A stretch of 64,000 nt of DNA from Lethocerus indicus. Its lineage: Eukaryota > Arthropoda > Insecta > Hemiptera > Belostomatidae. The DNA lies in contig JACDQD010000106.1 of assembly GCA_019843655.1 (NCBI GenBank), forward strand, positions 4,143,501 through 4,207,500. The letters are read 5' to 3'. Below, one piece after another: positions 1 to 12,407 of the stretch (its first letter is position 1; every line of letters begins with the position of its first letter). The notes under the pieces were generated by a model that was not told where the DNA came from, searched no databases, and saw only the letters and a program-made list of their open reading frames with translations. Position numbers and translations under genes: made by a program.

Positions 1-10
1 TTGTTTTCAG

Positions 11-154
11 AGGATAAGTGTTTTTGAACCATATCCAATGAGAGATACAGTTCAGCATTTTTGTGAGAAACATTTGGACAAAATTAAAGTTTACATGGAG
101 AAAGTTTCAGTTAGAATACCATTGCCTGCTAAATGTACAATAGAAGGTAATAAA

Positions 155-212
<58 letters not shown>

Positions 213-830
213 CTCTGTGTGTATGTATTCCATGTGTTTGTGTTTAATATACAAACAATTATTTTGAAATTATAATAGAAAGAAGAGCAAAAAAAATGGC
301 CAAACTTCAATTTGGATGTGATGGTCGTGGTGAACATTGCCTATATTCAAGAACATTATTTACTATGCGAAGCCGCAATCCTCGGATATGGATTCATCTT
401 ATGTTCCTTGCACTACAGGTGAAATATTGATTTATTATTATTAATTATGAATTGTTTTCCTTTACAATTCATGACACTTTCAGAATCACTGAATCAAATT
501 TGAACTAGTAATTATAACTGGTGATTTATATCAGTTTGTGTGAATCAAAAATGAATTTGTTTCTTGCCTTTAGTGACATGTTATAACCTGAAAATGGGAG
601 CTGTTGTTTCAGTGGTTAGAAGCATAGGTTTCAACCATTGAGACCCCAGGTAGTGTGAATTTCATTATTGCTGCAGATGTGCAAAATTTATACCCTGGGT
701 GTTTAGGATGAGACTTGTTTTAGATTTGGATTAATGCATTTCATGTATATAATATCATAGAAAATATTTAGAGAAAAAGACTTAAAAAATAAAATGGGTA
801 TTATACTGCATGACAAGAAATTAATATATA

Positions 831-862
<32 letters not shown>

Positions 863-2930
863 CCAAAAATTATGGAAGAAATAGTCATAACAAAATTTTT
901 TTTGGTTTATCTTAAAACTTGCTGGGAGGGCAGAAATGAAGTTCCCTTGTTATTTCAGTACGCATTTTCTACTTGATAGAAATAAAATATGTTGGTTTCA
1001 CTCTGTCATTGTATTCATTAAGTGAAAAAACGTACACAGCTGATATCTTTGAGTTCTTAAACTTTAATTCATTACCTAAAAAATGCACCATATTTCCTAT
1101 TTTAATCAATTTCCTACAAATGGATATTCTGAACACTTTGTTAGTGCTTAAGGGATGTTTAATTTTGTCCCAAGGCCTGTACCAATCATAATAGTAGCTG
1201 GTTTGATTAGTAGCGATCAGGTCTCAATGCCGAGCAGTCCAAACCACTGAATGATTATTTTTGTAAGTATTTTAGCTCACTGTTGATGCTTTTTGTGTTT
1301 AGGATTTTCAATTATTTTAAATATTGATTTTATTTTCTTAGGTAGGCATGCTGTAATTTGTTTCTCATGAATGACACTGTAGTATATTTTTTGTAGTACA
1401 ATGGTTTATTTACTTTAAATAGATCATATAAACCTACACTAAAAAATGTGAACAGTTGTACAGAGCAGCCCAAATTATATTCTGTTTGAAATGTTTAAAA
1501 TTGAAATAATTCACCGTTCTGAATCTTAGAGCAGTTCAAACCTGTCAACAAACATTTTATTTTTGGCTTATTGTTAGACAGCTATCCACTAAATTATTTG
1601 CAAAAACTTGTATTCTTAATGAAGAAGTTGAACTTTAAAATAATTTACTATCCTTTCTAATATCTTTTATATAATTCCCTTTAACTTTTTAATGTTTAAA
1701 TGCTGGGGCCTTAAGTACTTAAAATAACCTTAATATTGAAAGTTTATTATAATGACCACATATGGGGCTGTATTTACAATATTACTGGTAATAATATACA
1801 TTTCAATTGTAGTAATCATGTTTAAAAAAAATTCTAACATTCTTATGATTTATTTTGGAAAATGTATTCTCAGTTTAATATATGTATACATGTACAAGAA
1901 ATAAATATTGAATTAAAAAATGTATTCTTTCTAGGCCAAGTCACATACAGCATTAAGTTCAAGACATTCTGCTGTAACAGCATTAAAATATTGCTGGGAT
2001 ATATTAAAATGTGAAAATAAACCGTTTGTTACTCTTGTCACATCAGCTTTTCCTTGTGCTAAGGTTTGCAGTAATATATTAATTATTATGCAATCAGTAT
2101 TTTATTTCATAGCTTATATATAATTTTGTACATGTTTAAATATAACAGTAGACTAGATAAAAATGTTACTATAAAATGAAGATAATTAGAAATATTATTC
2201 AAAATAAAGATTTGTAATAGTCATTTACTTAACTGTATTTTATTTAATATTATTTTAATTAATGGAGCATATTCATAAAATTTTTATCTTGCATTTCAGG
2301 ACCAAGAGACCGTTCTCAATGAACTGAGGTCAAGTGGATTTTGTGATGTATTTGAATATTCTGGTGGAAAAGAAGGTCAAGGAGCTGCTTGGGGTTGCTT
2401 CTTGTGTTCTCATCCAGAACGGGCAGTTGGATTTCTTCATGATCAGCCAGTTATAGAAGGACAACTAAAGGAAAAGAAAGGTCGCTGGAGGATGTTCAGG
2501 AGGTGGAGGACAAGATATTTCACATTATCAGGAGCCAGGCTTGAATACAAAGGCACTGTATGTAAATGTATTCTCACTGACATTATTATGGCCAATAATG
2601 GCCATTGATGGGGCTATTTAATAAAAGAGGAATATCTAAAACACATTTTGTTGTAGTAATTGTGTCATCCTTATGTAAACGTTTCAGAAGGATGATAAAG
2701 AAGCCACACCAATTGATGTTCATCAAATAAGGAGTGTTAAGGTATCAAGAGGTGCAAGAAACATACCAAAAGCATTTGAGATTTTTACTGGTGATCATTC
2801 TCTTATTCTCAAACCAAAGGGTGGCAAGAATGCTGAAGAATGGGTTCAGTGTCTTTCTGTTGTTGTGGCCCATTCTCATGCCAAGGAAGCTCCATCGAGG
2901 GGATCAAGTCTTGTTAGAACTGCTGTGTAA
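11..2930 (+). CDS. melt: melted (VEPH1-type PH-domain protein), C-terminal exons, 5'-truncated by window
   Basis: Five coding exons at 11-146, 279-418, 1935-2063, 2300-2557 and 2688-2930 join in frame to 301 residues ending in TAA; the N-terminal part lies before the window. The region before the PH domain contains KLQFGCDGRGEHCLYSRTLF, typical of melted/VEPH1. The PH domain starts around PVIEGQLKEKKGRWRMFRRW and runs across the last two exons to EEWVQCLSVVV. In flies Melted is a membrane-recruited PH adaptor that modulates insulin/TOR and Hippo signalling (family knowledge). The acceptor of the second exon could be a few bases off, because several AG lie close together. Introns 1 and 2 carry TA repeats. 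A polyadenylation signal AATAAA is at 3234-3239. The gene converges on PPIH. Confidence 0.92.
157..212. repeat. (TA)n microsatellite in melted intron
   Basis: Uninterrupted TA dinucleotides to about position 200, then an interrupted TGTATATATATAC tail. It starts about 10 bases after a splice donor. The apparent YIYI reading frames here are translation of the repeat. Confidence 0.95.
823..862. repeat. (TA)n microsatellite in melted intron 2
   Basis: Short TA tract with one TGTACA interruption. Open frames across it are repeat artefacts. Confidence 0.9.
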
Positions 2931-5619
2931 ATGGTGAACAAATTTTTATGAATTAAGATATCTATGGAAGATAGAGTTTCTTTTGGAGGCATTGTATAAC
3001 ATTAGGTCTTCTTTATTAACAGTAAATGTATCATGAGGAAAAAGATACCTGTTACCAACTAAGAGATGTGAAAACATGCTCTACTGCTAAATTCTATTTA
3101 ATGTGCTCAATGTTTTATGGATATACTAGGTTAAACTGCTATACTTTTTAATATTAATCATACTTTCCCTGGATCTAAATTAATAATATCAGTTAGGACT
3201 ATTTAATTCTTTCCCTTAGGATGGCAGTTAGATAATAAAAGTGCCTTAATTTCGGCTTAGCGGTAAGTAACCAGTTAATTAAGTTGGGGTACGTTTTAGT
3301 TTGATGATAATATATTGCCCTAATATAGGTGAAGATTTATTAGAAGTAATACTAGTAATCAATTTTAAGATATATAATCTCAATAATACAGAATTAATAT
3401 TTTTGTGTAAATCATATTTTGTAATGAAATTTGGTATTGCTATTTCACACAACATACACAGCAGTATACATACATACATACATATATATGTACATATAAA
3501 TCACACATGACACCTGTTCAAATTACCTGTTTTCAAAATACTAAAATATTGTTAACCCTTAAATGTTAACTTTTGTTTTAATGTTCATAATAAAATATGA
3601 AAATTTCTTAGTTGAAACTTAGTTGTATCTTAATAATTCAGCAAAATAACCTTGCCATTTATATGAAACAAAAGATAGCACATATAAATTGTTGTAAAAT
3701 ACTTTTTAGTTAAACCGTATCTGAAAGTATTCATTTTTCTGTATATTATTTGAAGAATAATACTGATTTTTGAAGAATAATAACAACATTATTTAAATGT
3801 TAATGCACAACCTTTTCTTTATTAATTTAATTTTAACAGTATGATATGTGCAATTATCTGTAACAAGCTACCAAAGATATGGCTACCCAAAGAGAACAAA
3901 AGGATTTTTCTTTTTAGAGCAATGAAGAACAGATGCTGCTAAAAGTATATGTTCACATTTATGTATACATAATGTTAACTCATATTTAAGGGTTAAAATT
4001 TAACACTTGGTTGGTACTTAACAATGAATGTTAATGTTTCAAATTGTTTTTGGAATTTCTCAAATGGTTTGACTGTGTATGCAAACTATAAGACTTAATG
4101 ATTATATTTTGTGATAAAATCCAGTAATAAATAATTTAATATTCTTAAATTGCGTGTGCAATTGTTATATTTGGTCTACTTATTTATACCTGTAACATAT
4201 TTTTTTTTTAATTTGAGTCACGTTTAAATAAACACACTCTAATTTTTTGAGTTTGAATAATATAGCAACAAAAGCTCAAGGTAATTATATGCTAAAAAAA
4301 ACTCCATATTTCTGCAAATATGCAGGCCAGTGAACTCAAATGTTTATGAACTGTAAATTATGAGTTGAAATAATTTTATGTGTTGAAGATAAATTAATTT
4401 CATTCCTATAACATACATATCTTCCTACAATATATGTGCAATAAATAATAATAAGTGTTTGCATCAACAATGAAATGGAAAAATGTAATAAATTGAAATA
4501 ATATTGAACATTTCAAACTATTCTCACTCCTCTAATTTATTCTAGTTGATGCAACTAGGTTTTATTTATTTGCACCCACAAACAGTATACTTCCACATAC
4601 TGATTTATATTACAAATTAATTATTTCAACAATTACTTTTTTGTAATAATGAATTGTCATTCAGAAAATTCACTTTTTTAAATGAAATTATTAGTCTTAA
4701 TAATTTAAAATTGTTATTTTATTAATTCCTTAATATAGTTATCATAACCAATTTATGCATACACTAATATAATGTATATTGATTCATCAATAAAAACCAA
4801 AATGGATTCTTCGCATGTGTTATATTATTTAACGAAATTTTTACAGATGATATATTAATTTTATTTAGTCTATTTATAGTGATTTATTTTGATAACAGAA
4901 CAGTTTTAAGTACCCTGAGACTATTGTAATAACTTTAATGAAGGAGTCATTATTTTGAGGTTACCATAGTCTATTAACAATATACTATTAATTGTTACTG
5001 CCAGCTATTAATACAAATGTCAATTTTATAAGCTAATTGATCTTCAACTGTATATAGTTATCTTCTGTTGTATAATCCAATGATTGTATATAAGAACCCT
5101 TTTATTCCTGTATTTTAACACCTTTTGTATTTTTGTCAATTAAACAGATGAGAGGTAATGGGAAGGAACATGTATTATTTACTATATTACTCCTTATACA
5201 ATACTTCCCATTTTCCTTCTTCCGCCTTACTACTGTACATGTTTACACAAAGTAAACATTAATCATCAAGTTCCTTTAATTATTATCTGAATAGTCCGTG
5301 AAGTAAAACTTTAAAATCTAAACTCAATTAAACCTTCAAGAGATATTAAGGTGAAACTGGAGTTTACATTACAGTTACAAATGAAAATTATGTGTATATA
5401 AATTTTATTTTTAATATATAAATACAGAATGATCAGAGTGCATAAAACGTTCACTTGTAGAACAATTCTTAGTAATGTTTCAACTGAATCATAAAACATA
5501 GGCACAAAAGGAAGAAAGTTTTCATTACATAGCTTTAAAAATCTTTCTCATATACCTCAGAGGTCGCTTATACTAAACACATTACACACATTAAATTAAA
5601 AAGTACGTTAAAAAGTAAA
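2931..5619. other. 3' flanks between convergent melted and PPIH
   Basis: AT-rich DNA with no supported coding exon. It holds the melted 3' UTR (AATAAA at 3234-3239, another near 3590) and, on the minus strand, the PPIH 3' UTR (AATAAA as TTTATT near 5404). Nothing else is recognised. Confidence 0.7.
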
Positions 5620-7214
5620 TCACATTTGACCACACTGTGATATGAGAACTGGAATTTTTGGCTTGTTATTGGGTCCAGTCGGAACATTTTCTATTTTCCT
5701 CATTACCAAGAACCCATCTATAACACGTCCAAATACTACATGTTTGTTGTCAAGGAAGTTGCATTTAGCACAAGTTATGAAAAACTGACAACCATTTGTA
5801 TCTTTCCCACTATTTGCCTGCAACAATGTTTGTGAGATTGAATATTCAAAATGTTAATTAAATATTCTAAGGTTTTTAAGAATTATCTCAATTACGTAAC
5901 AACAATATAATACTAATGATTACTGATGAAAATAGTAATTCTAGAAGAAGAAAGTGTATACCATTGATAACAATCCAGGAGAGTCATGCCTCATAACAAA
6001 ATTTTCATCAGCAAAACTTCCACCTCCATATATGCTCATAACACCTGTCCCATCTCCCTGAAATAACACAATTTTAAAAAATATAATAACACCCATAATT
6101 ATAATAAAATTCTAATCAACTCAATTCAAAACATTATCATAAAATAACTACTCAACAAAAATTATTTTCAATATTATTTCAAGACTGAAATTTATAAAAT
6201 ATGGCCCCTCTTACACAATAAAATACATCTTTAAAAAATAAATAAACACGGTACAGATAATTATAAGTGAAATTGCTCATGAATAGCAACTGTAGTCATA
6301 CAACTGTATGTATTTACTTTTTAATGCATATAAATCATTGAAACAAAGTATGAAACAGTCTGTAGAACCACAGAGATTTTGTGCTAAGTTTGTCAGATTT
6401 TAAGAAAGTGAAATATATCATTGATTATTTAATTCATACATAAGCATAAGTATATATGTGGTGGCTGATCACAAATCCAAAGTTCACCACTTTTATGATA
6501 AAATTACAAAAGGACAGGAAAACCATTTTACTTTGTGAGTGAAAGAATTTGGATTCAAATTAAGAAGAAATATTTTTCAAATGCCTTATAGACCAGTTAG
6601 GTCATATATCAAGACCATATTTGAATTTATTTTTGAAAAACTAATAGATAGTATTATGTTCGTTTTATGTCTTATACATGAAATTGTATATACTTAAGTG
6701 AGTTTTTGAATAACTTACAAATGTTATAATTTTTTTTACCAAATTAATTCACTGTCAGTGGCATTTTAATAAAACAAACTGATTTAAAACAATGTTTTTA
6801 TTGCAAGGTGTTTTTTGAGTTAGAAGCAAATAAATTCACAAAATACATTTGTTTTACTAAGATTATTACTTACATTCACAAAATCTCCACCCTGTATCAT
6901 GAAGTCTTTTATCACTCTGTGAAAAGTTGAACCCTTGAATCCCAAAGGTACACCATCCTTTTTATACTCACCAGTGCAAAACTGACGAAAATTTTCACTC
7001 GTTTTTGGCACAACATCAGCATAAAGTTCCATAATCATTCTCCCAATTTCCTGAAATAATGCACATTGAAAATATGTGACTGTGTAACAATTAGAATGTT
7101 AAAGAATTAGGACTGAAAAAAATGTAGTACCGTAGCACCAACACTGATATCCATGAAAACAACCGGATTGCTACTGTTCCTTAACTGAGACTGAATTTGA
7201 TTCCAAGTCGGCAT
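5620..7214 (-). CDS. PPIH: peptidyl-prolyl cis-trans isomerase H (cyclophilin H, U4/U6 snRNP-associated)
   Basis: Four coding exons on the minus strand (7131-7214, 6874-7050, 5962-6057, 5620-5817) close in phase to 184 residues, close to the human 177. The product is a single cyclophilin domain: [15 protein letters not shown] (catalytic Arg73, Phe78, Met79, Gln81), NGDGTG, and NGCQFFITC. The ending [20 protein letters not shown] is diagnostic of cyclophilin H rather than cyclophilin A. Cyclophilin H binds PRPF4/PRPF3 in the U4/U6.U5 tri-snRNP and catalyses proline isomerisation. The start is the first ATG in frame (MPTWNQ); the frame stays open upstream but has no earlier ATG. The position of the cyclosporin-contacting Trp (CypA W121) is Phe140 here. 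Confidence 0.95.
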
Positions 7215-7758
7215 TATTGTAAATAAAGTAACCTGCACAAGTTTGCCTTCAAAGCAAGTCACATACGCGGGTCGAGATAACACATTTTGCAATGTTACCA
7301 ACACGCGACTTGAAAATTACACCAGTTAGTTAGAGGAATAGGTTGATATTCTGCTTTGCAGCACAAACACTTTTGGAAAATTTTGGACAAAGCAAGTCCA
7401 AGTTATGCAAGACTAGTTGATACGGGGATGTACATTACTCGACTGCTGGATAAAATTTACAATATTGGCAACTCTGCAGTGTATAATTAAAGTATAAATT
7501 TAAATTTTGCTACTGTTCACTTTTAATTCTGAAAATAACTACTTGCAGTCTTCAGAAAATTTCCTTATGTCAAAATAAAATCACACTTATTGTAAGATCA
7601 CAAGAATCATTCAATGAAAAAGTAATAACTGTTGTTTAAAAGTGTTCTTACACAAAACTCGGATTCAGTGGAGGATCTTGGTAAACGCGAAAAATTAAAA
7701 TTTTTAATGTAAATTTTTCAATATTTTGTTTCTTTTCGTTATAGAATATAGTTATATT
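7215..7758. other. PPIH upstream region, likely promoter and 5' UTR
   Basis: About 540 bases between the PPIH start codon and the 70-bp repeat array. No other exon is recognised. A TATA-less promoter for PPIH is expected here, but no specific element can be named. Confidence 0.4.
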
Positions 7759-8068
7759 CGTTGGGCGCACTTGCAGAGATAAACTAGCGCCCCCTGAGTG
7801 TGGTGCGGACATGTACTTAACTAAAGTTCGTTGGGTGCACTTGCAGAGATAAACTAGCGCCCCCTGAGGGTGGTGCGGACATGTACTTAACTAAAGTTCG
7901 TTGGGTGCACTTGCAGAGATAAACTAGAGCCCCCTGAGGGTGGTGCGGACATGTACTTAACTAAAGTTCGTTGGGTCCACTTGCAGAGATAAACTAGCGC
8001 CCCCTGAGGGTGGTGCGGACATGTACTTAACTAAAGTTCGTTGGGTGCACTTGCACCGATTAACTAGA
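7759..8068. repeat. 70-bp tandem repeat array (4 full units plus a partial fifth)
   Basis: Units begin with CGTTGGGTGCACTTGC at 7759, 7829, 7899, 7969 and 8039, so the period is exactly 70 bp. Full units differ from each other at only one or two positions. The last unit breaks off after about 30 bp into TTGCACCGATTAACTAGATTACTAAAAAT. That junction and one unit recur in inverse orientation at about 27,320-27,410, so the array belongs to a dispersed element and not to a locus-specific satellite. Confidence 0.95.
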
Positions 8069-8200
8069 TTACTAAAAATAAACTTTATTTAAGACATTTT
8101 AATCTACTGGGAAACATTTATGAGCGTAAATATACATTACCAGATAGGTTTCCCGTCATATATTAGGAAGTCAGATCCTAATAGTTGTGATCAAATTGTG

Positions 8201-8310
8201 CCATCAGTTGTGGGAAACGGGTCTAGCAAAAGACTAAATCAGCGAGAGTAGACAGAAACACACGAAATCTACGGTGTTCCAACCCTTCGCAGACCACAAA
8301 ACAGCTATTC
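8201..8310 (+). repeat. degraded copy of the GTCTAGCAAAAGAC repeat family
   Basis: Contains GTCTAGCAAAAGACTAAATC, a GCGAGAG block, and then CCCTTCGCAGACCACAAAAC, all found in the same order in the better-preserved copy at 16,082-16,200. The upstream GAAAC core is degraded here. Confidence 0.75.
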
Positions 8311-10677
8311 TAAACTAATTTTAATTATTATTATTATTATGTAATTAAAAGATGGCCATCCAGCTAGGAAAATGTACATGGAACTAAGGGTAGTAGAAAC
8401 AAAGTTCTTTGTTAATTTCTTTTCTGTTTTACAGGTTTTTAACAAAGCAATAAATATTCATAACTGTTAAAACATGCAAAAAATTTCAGTATTATTAATT
8501 AACAGTCATAAACACCCAAATTAATCTTTCATATCGAACTTTACATACTTATTCTGTACTACACTAGTCCCATGACTATTCAGTTAAGCTTTTCATTTGG
8601 GAGTTTACAGATATATATTTTATATCTTGACCATAACCATCATGGCAAGCAGAGCCTAGCTATGAAATTTATTTTAGAACCAATTGACAACAAACATTCG
8701 ATGTATTAAAGATAGGCATAGTAACTCCTATACTTATACAGAAATTTCCTTGAGAACAATGCTTTAAAAACACTCATAAAAACTACTCTCACATGACATA
8801 AATACAACTTACTTATTAACATATTTAAAATACTTTAGAACTAAAAGTGCTTCTTCGCTTTTTAAAGATAATTTAACAGCCATTAAAACCTTCCTTGTTA
8901 AGCTTAAGAAAGGTTAGCAGAAGTCTTTTCAAGAGTAAAATAAAACTATGATATATTATTTACAGTATTTATCATCTGTATTTGAAACATTAATAAATAG
9001 TTTTATGTGAAGTACATGTGTGTATGTGTGTCTGTGTGTGTGTGGGTGTCTGTGTATCTTAATAGTCAAAGTGGTAAATCATGATCATAAGACACTTCTT
9101 TTTATGAATAAATATGGTCAAGTAGGACAAATATATAGAATAAAATATATGGGTTAAAAATACACTTGTGAATTATTTTAAATCTGAAGACATCAAAAAA
9201 TAAACATTTTAAATTTAACATATAATAAATTATAACTAACAAGTTTGAATTTGGCAACTATTACTTCTGGTTCTTAGTACTTTATATAAATTTATATTAG
9301 ATGTATACATCATTAATAATCTTATAATTTTTGAAAATTAATAATTATCATTGATACAGCCAGAAATTGCCTATATTGTCATTAATAAGATAGACTATTT
9401 AATGTTCAATTTTAATTCTTATTTTCGGCAGAATTATTGAACTGTGAATTTTGACTTACCATTTAATAACTATGCCAAAGCTCATTACTTTATAAAACTA
9501 TACCATATATTTTATCATTTCATTGTCCCATGTTTGTAAAGGAGATTTAATTATATAAGTATTCTAACTTAAAAACAAATTTTATATGGAATTATGGATT
9601 TACTGATGGAATAATTTTTTCATAAAATTTATGAACTACATTTGTACTGGCTTGAGCATCGGAACAATCATGAAAACATAATCTTTGGTAAGAATGGAAG
9701 TATGAATATAACGTGAGGTTACTATAATGTCTATAAATCATGAATACATTAATAGAAAATAACAATTGGATGCATCATATTTTTTCAAGGAAGACTGCTA
9801 CAATGTACAACTATCATGTGGCAGTTCCCTTACCTTGCTAACTCAAGGTAATGTGTTCTCACTTACAATGTTTTTTCATTGTAACATTTTATTCCCTAAT
9901 TATTTCTGCTCAATTTATTGAAAACGAGCATAATAAAGTTTAAAATTGTTTTGTTTATGTATTACATCTTTCTTGAACCTGACTGCACAACATAACAACA
10001 TAAGACAACATAACAATTATTTTAAGCAAGTGGAACTGCATTACTATTTATGTAAAATTATTAATTTATATCAACACCACACTTAATAACAGTTACTTTC
10101 AGCAGATGATAAAATTAGATGCATTAAATTTAGTTCATCTACATATAAATAATGAATTTGTGAGACAAAATATTGAAATTTGTTTCATGGCAATTATTTA
10201 ATGTATTACTACTTATTATAACATCAAGTAGCAACAACAAAAACTGATAACAAGTAAATATGACTTCATAATTGCTGACATTTTATTTTTATTCCTAGTT
10301 ACCAATAATATTTTTTTCACGTAAATTTAAAATTATTTTTTCTCTGAAGAAATTCTAAACACCTTAAAAAGATTTGTGCAATTTATCCCTAAACTAATAA
10401 GCATTTCCTGTTTTCATTTAGAATCAGTATAACAACCAATGCAGATTAAATTCTAGGTTACAGAGGCTGGGGTGTGAAATGATTTTAAGTTGTTCTTTTA
10501 CAAATTCTGTTTCATGAATGCAGCAAAGGGTGCAAGTATGCTATTGGTAGGGATTATTAATCACTGCAGAACTAACAAAAAACATAAGCACCTCATTGAT
10601 ATAATGAGATAATGCACCTCATAGAAATTGCAATATCATTAAATCACAAATGACTTAAATTAAAGGCAAACATTGGA
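8311..10677. other. AT-rich stretch 3' of the WBP1-like gene
   Basis: No coding exon is supported. Part of it is probably 3' UTR of the minus-strand gene ending at 10,678. A short GT-rich run lies at about 9015-9050. Confidence 0.5.
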
Positions 10678-12353
10678 TCAGAATGTAGTGTCTTGGTCAG
10701 CAGCCAGTAAAGGACTGCTTTCTCCTGTTGGAAAACCGACAACTGGAGTCAGTCTAGAAGAAGGTGTTGTTGGAGCAGAACAACTTAACCAGTTTCTGCA
10801 TTTGTTCCTTATACTGGTTGCACCACTCGGTTGCTTAAAAATAAAAAAATTCACTAAATTTAAACAATGTTAACATATAATATGTAATTAACTTGTTACT
10901 TGTAATAATTGTATTTCTAAAAATGAAGCTGGAATGAATTATCTTGATTATTTAAACCAAGTACAACTTTATATCAAAAATCCCATTAGACCTTAATATT
11001 GTTACACTAATTAATTATGAAATTTATGTGAGTTTAATAATTAATCAATTCATTAATAACTTCTAGTTATTTGCATACTTGTTGAGCTGGTACTTTGCCT
11101 AAGGTTGGAGTAGTTGCTTGTGGTGGTGAATCTAGAGGTGCAATAGAGAGAGAACTGACATTAGATAGGCCACAAAGTGATGGCCTTGCTTGCCTTCTCT
11201 CGGTTTCTGTGTCCACCACACAGGCTGTAGTTTCCTAAATAAAACATGTATTCTGTCTAGTGTAAAATGGATTAACTATTTCACTTTGTAAAAAAGTTTA
11301 ATTTTTTTAGTGGTAGATTAATTTAGTGGTACATATTAGATCTCATCTTGTTCAGAATGTCAAGATATATGATAAAATATTTTCCTCAAATTTTCAACAT
11401 AAATACAAAAAACTATAGCAGATGGAATGATGGAAATAATTTAGAATATGATGTGGTTTAAGGGGTGAACAATTAAGTAGTTGAATATGTATTTGTCAAT
11501 GTTTGCATTTTTTTATTTATTGTTTTGTTATTATAATGATTATTATTGACATTGGTGTCTCAAGTTAGTTTTTTTTCATGTATTAACACTAAGACAGTCT
11601 AAGTGTATAAAGCTTGATTTTACTATCACGCTATTGCAAATGACAAAAGAAATCACAAGTAATGAGTCCACAACAAAAATATATACATGTCTAATAAATT
11701 AAGGACAATTACAAAACAACCATGTAAGGTAAAAGTGCATTAATAACAGCAGCTACCACTAGCAAGAGTGCAAGATCTATATAGCAGGGGATTGTGGACA
11801 TATAAAACAAAATTACCTTTAAATGGGGGCTTGAGTTCAATAGTCTACTTAAAATTAAGTTGAAAACAAAGGTTTTGATATATGGAAATAAATCTGGTAA
11901 TAGACAAATCGACAAGTTCTATATTGTAAGTTTTATTTTATAAGCGCTGGAATGAGTAAGTATACTTTTCTCATGGGGAATATCTCTAAACTGAAGGAAT
12001 ATAATGTTAAATAAATTTAATGGAAATTAAATATGAATTAGTATAATTAATTTATTAAAGTATATGATAGAAATGCAACAGCCAAGTAGAGAACAGTTAT
12101 CTTATTTGTACTCACATTGTGTGCAGGTGATGTGTTTGCATTGATTTGGTCAACACTTCCTGGAGTACTGGAATAAGGTGGAGGAATCAAGCTGTTGGCC
12201 TGAAAACCACAGTGTAGCTCAAGCACAAGGTCTAAAGAATTATGTGGAGTTTTAAATCCTAAATTCTTGAAAAGTGTTTAGTTGCCGAATTTCTTATAAA
12301 TCAATAATGCTGAGTCTATTAATGAAGGAAAGTTTTGTTTTAAAAAATTCATT

Positions 12354-12407
<54 letters not shown>

